Of a stretch of DNA of 64,000 bases, positions 27,797-35,373 are shown in pieces. The position numbers were made by a program, and so were the translations under genes. Each line of letters starts with the position of its first letter. Within the stretch, counting starts at the first letter, position 1. The notes under the pieces are model-generated. The model searched no databases. It worked only from the letters and a program-made list of their open reading frames with translations, and was not told where the DNA came from. Source of the DNA: Desertifilum tharense IPPAS B-1220 (GTDB lineage Bacteria > Cyanobacteriota > Cyanobacteriia > Cyanobacteriales > Desertifilaceae); contig NZ_MJGC01000037.1 of assembly GCF_001746915.1 (NCBI RefSeq), positions 1 to 64,000 of the forward strand. The letters are read 5' to 3'.

Positions 27797-28657
27797 ATGG
27801 ATGCTGAACAAAAGACGTGGGAAACGGAGAATCTCCCCAAGCCGCTAGGGGTGTGGGTCAAACGCCTGGATAAATTGCGATCGCCAGATGTCCTTGCCCC
27901 TTTAGCGGTCGGACTTTTGGTATTGTTGATTTGGGATTTGGGCGTTCGCATCAGTGGCATTCCCCCTTATTTGCTGCCCGGCCCGATTTTGGTCTTGCAA
28001 ACCCTGGTTAGAGATTGGGGAACGCTATTTCCGGCGTTGTTAATTACCCTGCAAATTACCCTCACTGCCTTTATCGCGGCGGCGGTTTCAGGGTTATTGA
28101 TTGCGATTTTATTTACCCAAAGCAAGTGGATCGAACGCAGTTTCTTTCCCTATGCGGTGATTTTACAGACAACGCCGATTGTGGCGATCGCGCCTTTGAT
28201 CATTATCTGGCTCAAAAATAACACCTTTGCGGCCTTGGTCGTCTGTGCCTGGATTGTCGCCCTATTCCCAATCATCTCCAATACCACCCTCGGATTAAAC
28301 AGCATCGATCATAATCTTTCCAACCTGTTTCAACTCTATCGGGCCTCTCGATGGCAAACTCTCCTGTACTTGCGCCTCCCGGCAGCGATGCCTTACTTTT
28401 TAGGCGGGTTAAGAATTAGCGGCGGTTTGGCGTTAATTGGGGCAGTGGTTGCGGAATTTGTCGCCGGAACGGGTGGGGCGAGATCGGGTTTAGCCTATCA
28501 GATTTTGATGGCCAGTTATAACTTACAAATTCCCCGGATGTTTGCCGCTTTGTTGATGACAACGGGCTTAGGCGTGGCGATTTTTGCCCTGTTAACGGCG
28601 CTATCAGATTTCTTGCTGAAAAATTGGCACGAAAGCGCAGTCAAACGGGAAAACTAA
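27797..28657 (+). CDS. ABC importer permease (SsuC/ThiX type)
   Basis: 286 residues from the ATG at 27797, six bases after AAGGA; a TTG two codons earlier opens the frame. About six membrane spans. The EAA-like coupling segment is LFQLYRASRWQTLLYLRLPAAMPYFLGGLRIS near residue 190. It forms the homodimeric channel of the NMT1-type importer with the preceding ATPase. Confidence 0.9.
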   Translation: MDAEQKTWETENLPKPLGVWVKRLDKLRSPDVLAPLAVGLLVLLIWDLGVRISGIPPYLLPGPILVLQTLVRDWGTLFPALLITLQITLTAFIAAAVSGLLIAILFTQSKWIERSFFPYAVILQTTPIVAIAPLIIIWLKNNTFAALVVCAWIVALFPIISNTTLGLNSIDHNLSNLFQLYRASRWQTLLYLRLPAAMPYFLGGLRISGGLALIGAVVAEFVAGTGGARSGLAYQILMASYNLQIPRMFAALLMTTGLGVAIFALLTALSDFLLKNWHESAVKREN

Positions 28658-28716
28658 CCCCAGAATTCCCCGGCGCAACCTCAGCGCGATTTCACAACTC
28701 TACACCAGATTTCCTC

Positions 28717-30042
28717 ATGGTTTTCAATCCTCAAAGTTACTGGATTACTAACGCCCATGTTGCCGTCTCTTTGCTAGCTAGCTTAGATGGCTTAGAAACT
28801 GTTCCCCGGACGCGAGAAGATTTACTTTTAGTCGATTTAGAAATTTGCCAGGGGAAGATTGCCCAGATTGTTCCCCAGGGCGATCGCGCTGCCGCCCCAA
28901 GCTACAATTTACGCGGCGGCCAAGTGTGGCCCTGTTTTGTGGATATGCATACCCATCTCGATAAAGGACATATCTGGCCGCGATCGCCTAATCTAGATGG
29001 GACGTTTGAAACTGCCCTGAACATCGTTCCCCAAGATTCTAGTAAAAATTGGGATTTTGAAGATACCTATCGCCGTTTTGAGTTTGGCTTAAAGTGCAGC
29101 TACGCCCAAGGGACAAAAGCCATTAGAACCCATATTGACTCAGCCGGGCCGCAAGTTCCCGCTAGTTGGGAAGTCTTTAAGACCTTAAAACAAGAATGGC
29201 AAGATAAAATTGACCTGCAAGGGGTGACAATTATGCCCCTAGATATCTTTTTAACCCCAGAAGGCGAACAATTAGCCGATCGCGTCACCGAAGCGGGTGG
29301 AATGCTAGGCGGCGTTACCCTGATGAACCCGGATCTTGACGCCCAACTCGATCGCGTTTTTAGCCTCGCCAAAGAACGCCAACTCGACTTAGATTTTCAC
29401 GTTGATGAAAGCCTGAATCCCGATGATATTAGCCTGCGCCATGTCGCCGCCGCCACCTTGCGCCATAACTTCCCCGGTCGGGTAACGTGCGATCATTGCT
29501 GTAGCTTATCGGTGCAAGATCCCCAAACGGTTGCGAAAACGATTGAACTGGTGAAAGAAGCCGAAATTGCGATCGTTAGCCTACCAATGTGCAACCTCTA
29601 CTTACAAGATCGCCAATCTGCTGAAACTCCCAGGTTGCGCGGCGTTACCCTGGTTCGCGAGTTGAAAGCGGCGGGCGTTCCGGTGATTTTTGCTAGCGAT
29701 AACTGTCGCGATCCGTTCTATGGTTTTGGCGATCACGATATGCTAGAAGTCTTTACCCAGTCGGTTCGCATCGCCCATTTAGATATCCCCTACGGCGACT
29801 GGCCCCAAGCCGTAACGCTGACACCTGCAAGGGTGATGGACCTTCCCGAAGTGGGTCAAATTGGCGTCGGATTACCCGCAGACTTAGTGTTATTTAAAGG
29901 TCGGAACTATAGCGAACTCTTAGCGCGATCGCAACACGACCGAATTGTCCTCAGAAACGGTCAACCCATCGACACAACCCTTCCTGAGTATGCCGAACTT
30001 GATGATTTGATGGTAAAGGAGAAGAAGGGAGTTGGGAGTTAG
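28717..30042 (+). CDS. Cytosine-deaminase-like amidohydrolase
   Basis: 441 residues from the ATG at 28717 (MVFNPQSYWITNAHV); the frame opens 31 codons earlier without a start signal. Amidohydrolase-fold metal motifs as in CodA: MHTHLDKGH near residue 80, FHVDES near 228, VTCDHCCSLS near 258 and ASDNCRDPF near 328. The CodA subgroup deaminates cytosine, isocytosine, isoguanine or related rings; the closest substrate cannot be read from sequence. It is 59 bases after the importer permease and probably processes the imported compound. The last codons (KEKKGVGS) are encoded by the adjoining GGGAGTTGGGAGTTAG repeat, so the natural C-terminus was altered by repeat growth. Confidence 0.82.
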   Translation: MVFNPQSYWITNAHVAVSLLASLDGLETVPRTREDLLLVDLEICQGKIAQIVPQGDRAAAPSYNLRGGQVWPCFVDMHTHLDKGHIWPRSPNLDGTFETALNIVPQDSSKNWDFEDTYRRFEFGLKCSYAQGTKAIRTHIDSAGPQVPASWEVFKTLKQEWQDKIDLQGVTIMPLDIFLTPEGEQLADRVTEAGGMLGGVTLMNPDLDAQLDRVFSLAKERQLDLDFHVDESLNPDDISLRHVAAATLRHNFPGRVTCDHCCSLSVQDPQTVAKTIELVKEAEIAIVSLPMCNLYLQDRQSAETPRLRGVTLVRELKAAGVPVIFASDNCRDPFYGFGDHDMLEVFTQSVRIAHLDIPYGDWPQAVTLTPARVMDLPEVGQIGVGLPADLVLFKGRNYSELLARSQHDRIVLRNGQPIDTTLPEYAELDDLMVKEKKGVGS

Positions 30043-30230
30043 GGAAGAAGGGAATTGGGAGTTGGGAGTTAGGAGTTGGGGAAGAAGGGTGGGGGGAAGA
30101 AGGGAGTTGGGAGTTGGGAGTTAGGAGTTGGGGAAGAAGAGGATGGGGGGAAGAAGGGAGTTGGGAGTTGGGAGTTAGGAGTTGGGGAAGAAGAGGATGG
30201 GGAGGTGGGGGGATGGGGGGAAAGAGGGTG
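30019..30230. repeat. G-rich tandem repeat (GGGAGTTGGGAGTTAGGAGTTGGGG)
   Basis: About five periods of GAAGGGAGTTGGGAGTTAGGAGTTGGGG, grading at 30196-30230 into GGATGGGG units. It starts inside the 3' end of the deaminase-like gene and supplies its stop codon. The reverse complement of this family is at 1-103. Confidence 0.9.
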
Positions 30231-30239
30231 CAAACGCTC

Positions 30240-30380
30240 AGGTTCTCAACTCTGTTCCCACTCAGCACTCAGCACTTTACACTCAGCACTCTGTTCCTAC
30301 TCAGCACTCAGCACTCAGCACTCTGTTCCTACTCAGCACTCAGCACTTTACACTCAGCACTCCCTTCCCACTCAGCACAC
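30240..30380. repeat. ACTCAGC heptamer repeat tract (STRR-like)
   Basis: A lead sequence GGTTCTCAACTCTGTTCCC is followed by many ACTCAGC heptamers, interrupted by ACTTTACACTC and TCTGTTCCT. Short tandemly repeated heptamers of this type are known from cyanobacteria (STRR). The same element occurs in opposite orientation at 33547-33729 inside the helicase gene. The open frames across this tract encode only repeats such as STQHSAL and are not called as genes. Confidence 0.9.
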
Positions 30381-30456
30381 TGTTACTCACTGAGTTGCTT
30401 TATCCTTGTTCCACGTCTCTAGAACGATGTACCTTAATTAACCTAGAAATTGCCGT

Positions 30457-31818
30457 ATGACCTTAACACCAAACCGCTTGACTAATTGGGATAGCTTTAT
30501 TGCTGAACTGAATGGAATTGAAACGATCCAAGACCCGAACCAGGTTGCTAAACTCTCTCAGGATTACTATACCTTCAGTCCTGTTTTAGTTCCCCAACTG
30601 ACGGGGAAAGTGGGAGATTTGGTGGTTCGTCCGGCGAACGAGGCGGAAGTGGTGCAGGTGGCGGCGGTTTGCGCCAAGTATCGGGTTCCTGTTACTATTC
30701 GCGGCGCAGGAACGGGGAATTATGGCCAATGCGTCCCTCTCGAAGGGGGCGTAATTCTCGATATGACGCGCTTACAGGGGATTCCTTGGGTGAAACCGGG
30801 AGTGGTTCGCGTGGAGGCGGGGGTGAAGTTGGCGCAACTCGATAAGAAAACCCGCGAAATTGGGTGGGAAATTCGCATGGCCCCTTCTACCTACCGGACT
30901 GCAACTATTGGCGGCTTTATTGCGGGGGGTAGCGGGGGAATTGGTTCAATTACCTATGGGCAATTGCGCGATCGCGGCAACCTGCTAGCTGTTCGCGTTG
31001 TTACCTTAGAAGAGGAACCTCGCGTTCTGGAATTGCGCGGCGATGATGTGCAAAAGGTTAACCACGCCTACGGCACCAATGGCATTATCACCGAACTGGA
31101 AATTCCTCTCGGCCCGGCTTATCCTTGGGTAGAAGCGATCGCAGCGTTCCCAGACTTTATGAGTTCGGCGCATTTTGGGCAAGCGTTAGGCGATGCGGAT
31201 GGTTTAATTAAAAAGCTGATTAGTCTCCACGCCGATCCGATTCCCACCTACTTTACCGCGTTGCGCCCCTATATTCCCGAAGGCAGTCATATCGCTTTGT
31301 TAATTGTTGCCGAAGGCAGTTTAGAAGGGGTACAAGCTTTAGTCAAAGAGTATGGCGGAACGATTACTTATACTAAATCTGCCCAGGATGCCGGGAAAGG
31401 CTTTAATTTAGCGGAGTTTACCTGGAACCATACCACCCTGCACGCCCGCAATGTAGACCCGAATTTAACCTATCTGCAAAGTCTGTTTCCCCCAGAAAAA
31501 GATTTAGCCACCTTAGAACACATGTATCATCATTTTGGCGATGAGGTGATGATGCACGTTGAGTTCCTGCGGATGGGAGGAAGGGCGGTTCCGGCGGCGT
31601 TACAGGTGATTCGGTTTACCACGGAGGAACGGTTAAACGAAATTATCCGCTATCACGAAGAACGCGGCATTTTTATCCCCAATCCCCATACTTATATCTT
31701 GGAAGATGGGGGACGAAAAGCCATCGACCCGGTACAACTTGCTTTTAAACAAGAAGTCGATCCCTATGGTTTGCTGAATCCGGGTAAAATGCGGGCTTGG
31801 TTAGAACGAGAAGTTTAA
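30457..31818 (+). CDS. FAD-binding oxidoreductase, GlcD/VAO-like
   Basis: 453 residues. The N-terminal half is a PCMH-type FAD domain: VVRPANEAEVVQVAAVCAKY near 65, PVTIRGAGTGNYGQCVPLEGGVILDM near 87 and TATIGGFIAGGSGGIGSITYG near 145. The C-terminus has the family closing PYGLLNPGKMRAW. These flavoenzymes oxidise hydroxy acids or alcohols, or bind the flavin covalently; the substrate is unknown. It follows the deaminase-like gene on the same strand after a 400-base repeat tract, so it may belong to the same catabolic set. Its stop overlaps that of the convergent DUF2243 gene by four bases. Confidence 0.82.
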   Translation: MTLTPNRLTNWDSFIAELNGIETIQDPNQVAKLSQDYYTFSPVLVPQLTGKVGDLVVRPANEAEVVQVAAVCAKYRVPVTIRGAGTGNYGQCVPLEGGVILDMTRLQGIPWVKPGVVRVEAGVKLAQLDKKTREIGWEIRMAPSTYRTATIGGFIAGGSGGIGSITYGQLRDRGNLLAVRVVTLEEEPRVLELRGDDVQKVNHAYGTNGIITELEIPLGPAYPWVEAIAAFPDFMSSAHFGQALGDADGLIKKLISLHADPIPTYFTALRPYIPEGSHIALLIVAEGSLEGVQALVKEYGGTITYTKSAQDAGKGFNLAEFTWNHTTLHARNVDPNLTYLQSLFPPEKDLATLEHMYHHFGDEVMMHVEFLRMGGRAVPAALQVIRFTTEERLNEIIRYHEERGIFIPNPHTYILEDGGRKAIDPVQLAFKQEVDPYGLLNPGKMRAWLEREV

Positions 31819-32324
31819 CTGACTCCAGATGATTTTTCTCGCGTTAACCAAAATCCGATCGCAATTAACAATAATCCCAGGATGAAGAAGCTAATGTCGT
31901 ACACCAGGAAGTTAGGCACTTGCCGGATGTGATGCAGCTTGAGTATGGCATGAAAAACAATACTATCAAAGGTATTAAAACCGCCCCATCCGACAACGAT
32001 CCAACCAATAAATGCTTGTGTGGATAGGGGAAGGATAGGATTTTGTTTGAGTGCATTCCAAAGTAGCCCTAAACCGATAACGGTAATCAGCCACATTCCT
32101 GCGCTAAAGATGCCATCGCCCCAAACGTTAATTTGCAGGCCCGCCAACGTGTCCATTGGGACAAGGTTGGAGATGATGTGATGCCACTGCAAAATCATGT
32201 GGAGGGCGATCGCATCGATAAATCCGCCCAAACCAAAACCGAGTAAAAAAGCGGCAATTCTCAGTTGTCTAATACCTCTGAGTACCATCGCTGGGGTTTT
32301 TTGAACGGTTGAATCGATCGCCAT
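31815..32324 (-). CDS. DUF2243 membrane protein
   Basis: 169 residues with four predicted membrane spans. Conserved pattern GFGLGGFIDAIALHMILQWHH near residue 33 and WGGFNTFDSIVFHAILKLHHI near 110; the paired His residues in helices are typical of the family and could bind metal. The function is unknown. Met13 is an alternative start. Confidence 0.75.
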   Translation of the reverse strand: MAIDSTVQKTPAMVLRGIRQLRIAAFLLGFGLGGFIDAIALHMILQWHHIISNLVPMDTLAGLQINVWGDGIFSAGMWLITVIGLGLLWNALKQNPILPLSTQAFIGWIVVGWGGFNTFDSIVFHAILKLHHIRQVPNFLVYDISFFILGLLLIAIGFWLTREKSSGVS

Positions 32325-32442
32325 TGCTATTGTTCTGATGGAATCTATTCAGCTTAATCAGGAGACTGGGCGCTATCCTCTACCTAAATGCGGGGTCTAG
32401 ACTGGCAACAGGTTGCTGAGTTGCGTTAAATTCAGCACAATC

Positions 32443-34965
32443 TCAAAAAACCACCGCCTGGGGAAACTTTTGCTTGAGGGCGGGAATGACGGGACAAGGG
32501 CGCTTTTCTTCTAGGTTATTCCGGCGTTTGAGGTTCGCCAAATTCCAACTAAAAGGGGCGCGTTTAGCCGCAGACATCCACAATAAGCGCTTGGCGCGGG
32601 TCATGGCAACGTATAAGAGGCGAAACTCTTCGGCGGTTTTTAAATACTCGGCTTGTTCCCAGGCGAGGGCAACAGAAGGGAGGGGTTTTTCGTGGAGAGA
32701 GGCGCGAATTTGGGCGCGGGCGACTTCGGCTAAGGTATAGTCACCTAAAAACTTTGCACTCGGCGTTACCCAGAGGCTACCGGGGAGGTTTTGTTCTTGG
32801 AGGAAAGGCAAAAACACATAATCCCAGTCTAAGCCCTTAGCTTTGTGCATGGTGATAATGGTGAGTTGACCGGGGCGGGTGTAGGGGGAGTCCTCAGCAG
32901 AAGACTCGACATCGACGGGTTCAAACTGTTCGGTTTGGGTAATTTCGGTGAGAATTTCGACAATTCTAAATAAGGAACTCTCGCCCGACGCTTGAATAGC
33001 AATGCGATCGCCTAATTTATCAGCAGTTGCCAGTTCAGTTTGATTGTACTTGAGGGTGAGAGCCAGAAAGGTAATAAGCTGATAGGGTGGGAGTTCCATC
33101 CGGGCGCGCAACATTGCCCGACACAGATGACGCGCCGATCTGGAGATGTCGCGAATGGGCGGATCGAGGGGGCCGGGATAGAGGAAAGTTTCGGGGGCGG
33201 TGGCGAGGGCGTTAAGATCCTGAGAGGGAATAAGTTTGCGGTTTAAGAGAACGTCTAAGGCGGCTTTGAGATTATCGGGGGAATGGGGACGTTCGATAAA
33301 TTGCAGCAAACTGAGAATTTCGCGGGGAACGTGAGATTGACGATCGCGATCGCCCACATCAAAAATATCAATCTCATTCGGATACAGTCGCCGCAGTTCG
33401 CTAGCCACAAACAACCCTTGGTCATTAGTTCTCACCAAAACCGCCGCATTATGCTCTGGGTGCCGCCCGAACAGCCCTTTAACCCGCTCTCCAATCCGTA
33501 CCACAGTCTCATAAATATCGCTCGGTGTATGGAGTTCTAAACCCCTTTCTGAGTGCTTCTCTAAGTGCTGAGTGCTGAGTGCTGAGTGCTGAGTGGGAAC
33601 AGAGTGCTGAGTGCTGAGTGCTGAGTGCTTCTCTAAGTGCTGAGTGCTGAGTGCTGAGTGCTGAGTAGGAACAGAGGGTTGAGTTTGAACTTTCCCCCCA
33701 TCTCCCCATCCCCCCATCCCCCCATCCTCCAAGTCGGGGTTAGCATTAGCTTGCGGATCGCCCGGATCGACGGGGCGGATCGCTTGGGGGCTGAAGGGGA
33801 GTTCGGATAGCTGCGGCTGTTCGGGATATTGCTCTTGCAGGCTGGCGTTTTGGTGGCGCGTGTAGTTATTCACCCAGGTGAGAACGAAGTTAGCCGCATC
33901 GATGATGGTTCGGGAACTGCGCCCAGCGCGATCCATTGTGGCGAGGCGGTTTTGTTGCTGGCACTGGTTGCAGAATTCGCGGAAGTAGATGGGATCGGCG
34001 GGGGTGAAGGTAGAGTTAATGGCTTGGTTGGGATCGCCGACTCGCACAAGGTTGAGTTGTTCGCCCCCACTGGCGAGAATTTCTAAGAGGCGGGTTTGTA
34101 GGGGGCTGGAGTCTTGGGCTTCATCTTCAAAGACGGCAAAGACTTGGTTTTGCCAGAGTTTGCGCGCCCCCACATCTTCTAAAACGCGCAGGGCGGCGAG
34201 AATCATGTCATCGTAGTCAATTAAGGATCGCGATCGCAGTTGGTTCTGGTAGTTGCGGTACAACCCGGCGGCGAGGGTTAACACCTGATAGTCGTCGCCT
34301 GCGAGTTGATGTTGGGTTTGGGCGATCGCCAGTAAGTCTTGGGGCAGCAAGCCGGAACTTTTGGCTTCGTGAATGACGGTATAGGCTAAAGCGGGTAAAA
34401 CTTCGGTTCGCAATACCGACTGGCGGCGCAGGCGTTCGGTTTCTTCGCCGTCAAATTGGCTGCCTTCAAGGAGTTTCTGGTAATGGCGGGGGTTGGCGGC
34501 GATCCATTGTTCGACGCTAGCCCGTAGGAGTTGATGGGTACGGTTGGGGGAAATAACGGTGGCGGTATCGAGGCTGAGGGCAGAAAGTTCGGGATGGCGG
34601 GTGGCAATATTCAGGGCTAGCCCGTGCAGGGTGTGAACGCTAAACCCGCCTTGGGGTAAGGATAAGTCACGCAGATGTTGGCGAATTTTGGCTTTGATAC
34701 TCGCCGCCGCCGAACGCGTGAAGGTGACGACGATCAGTTGATAGCGGGCGTGGAGTTGATGGCGGGCGATCGCGATCGCGGCTGCCCCTGCCATTCCGGT
34801 AGATTTACCCGAACCGGGTACGGCAGAAACGGCTAAAGGCCCTCCCTGCCAGTCTGCCATACTTTGTTGCCCCGGTCGCAGGTTGTTGCGGATCTGTTCT
34901 AGGGCTTTTGTCAGAGAAGGGATAGCAACAGGGGTTTCTGGCGATAGGATCGATTCATCGGGCAT
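32443..34965 (-). CDS. UvrD/PcrA-like superfamily 1 helicase with in-frame repeat insertion
   Basis: 840 residues. Motifs in order: Q-like RPGQQSMADWQGGPLAVSAVPGSGKST (Walker A near 50), motif Ia VVTFTRSAAASIKAK, motif II FEDEAQDSS near 285, motif III/IV region VRVGDPNQAIN, motif V TIITMHKAKGLDWDYVFLP near 690 and motif VI FRLLYVAMTRAKRLLW near 785. It should unwind DNA 3' to 5' in repair or replication restart. Residues ~412-474 are a repeat insertion: DGGMGGWGDGGK then multiple STQHSAL/VPTQHSAL/LEKHS units, encoded by the repeat at 33547-33729. The frame stays open through it. The insertion falls between the ATPase half and the part resuming at LHTPSDIYETVVRIGERVKGL, probably a surface loop. 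Confidence 0.88.
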   Translation of the reverse strand: MPDESILSPETPVAIPSLTKALEQIRNNLRPGQQSMADWQGGPLAVSAVPGSGKSTGMAGAAAIAIARHQLHARYQLIVVTFTRSAAASIKAKIRQHLRDLSLPQGGFSVHTLHGLALNIATRHPELSALSLDTATVISPNRTHQLLRASVEQWIAANPRHYQKLLEGSQFDGEETERLRRQSVLRTEVLPALAYTVIHEAKSSGLLPQDLLAIAQTQHQLAGDDYQVLTLAAGLYRNYQNQLRSRSLIDYDDMILAALRVLEDVGARKLWQNQVFAVFEDEAQDSSPLQTRLLEILASGGEQLNLVRVGDPNQAINSTFTPADPIYFREFCNQCQQQNRLATMDRAGRSSRTIIDAANFVLTWVNNYTRHQNASLQEQYPEQPQLSELPFSPQAIRPVDPGDPQANANPDLEDGGMGGWGDGGKVQTQPSVPTQHSALSTQHLEKHSALSTQHSVPTQHSALSTQHLEKHSERGLELHTPSDIYETVVRIGERVKGLFGRHPEHNAAVLVRTNDQGLFVASELRRLYPNEIDIFDVGDRDRQSHVPREILSLLQFIERPHSPDNLKAALDVLLNRKLIPSQDLNALATAPETFLYPGPLDPPIRDISRSARHLCRAMLRARMELPPYQLITFLALTLKYNQTELATADKLGDRIAIQASGESSLFRIVEILTEITQTEQFEPVDVESSAEDSPYTRPGQLTIITMHKAKGLDWDYVFLPFLQEQNLPGSLWVTPSAKFLGDYTLAEVARAQIRASLHEKPLPSVALAWEQAEYLKTAEEFRLLYVAMTRAKRLLWMSAAKRAPFSWNLANLKRRNNLEEKRPCPVIPALKQKFPQAVVF
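33547..33729. repeat. Composite repeat (GCTGAGT heptamers plus CCCCATCC) inside the helicase gene
   Basis: On the plus strand it reads GCTGAGT heptamers, then GGAACAGAGGGTTGAG, then C-rich CCCCATCCCCCCATCC. Its reverse complement has the same order as 30196-30380 (GGATGGGG, TCAACxCTGTTCC, ACTCAGC). It is therefore a second copy of one composite element, inverted relative to the first and about 3.2 kb away. Confidence 0.88.
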
Positions 34966-35373
34966 AGGACGAGTGGCAACGAGCGTGCTTCCAGATTGAC
35001 GGGTTCATCAAACCATTTTGAGTTTAGCTTTTTATCATGGGTTAAAGCGCAGTTCTCGCTCTGGAACGCTTGGATGGGAAATTGACCGCCTCTATCCTAG
35101 GGTAGATCGCCTGTTAAGTTCCTCTGTATTGATGGTCACTCCATTAAGATAGATTCACTAACTCATAGACTCTCTTTTTTGAGGTAGGCTAAAATCCCAA
35201 TGTTCTGTCTCCCAATGCCCTGTTAGTTACGTTTTCGGGTGCATCTCGGCTGTGTCGCTCCCATTGCTAAACTCTAGTATCAGTTTCAGGGGTTGTAATA
35301 ATTACAACTATCAATGCCTGTCATCCCTGTTTTCTAATGACACCATAACAATCTTGAGTTTTATCAGTATCCA
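34966..35373. other. Divergent intergenic region
   Basis: About 410 bases between the leftward helicase and the rightward histidine kinase. It is AT-rich from about 35100 and contains CCCAATGTTCTGTCTCCCAATGCCCTGTTAG, a weak low-complexity stretch. I see no gene or clear promoter consensus. Confidence 0.5.

Noticed and set aside
30240..30380. Possible CRISPR array
   Set aside because: Repeats are 7-base heptamers in direct contact, with no unique spacers of regular length and no cas genes.
30076..30460. Several open frames across the repeat tract
   Set aside because: They encode only repeat-derived SWELGV or STQHSAL residues in all frames and have no ribosome-binding site.
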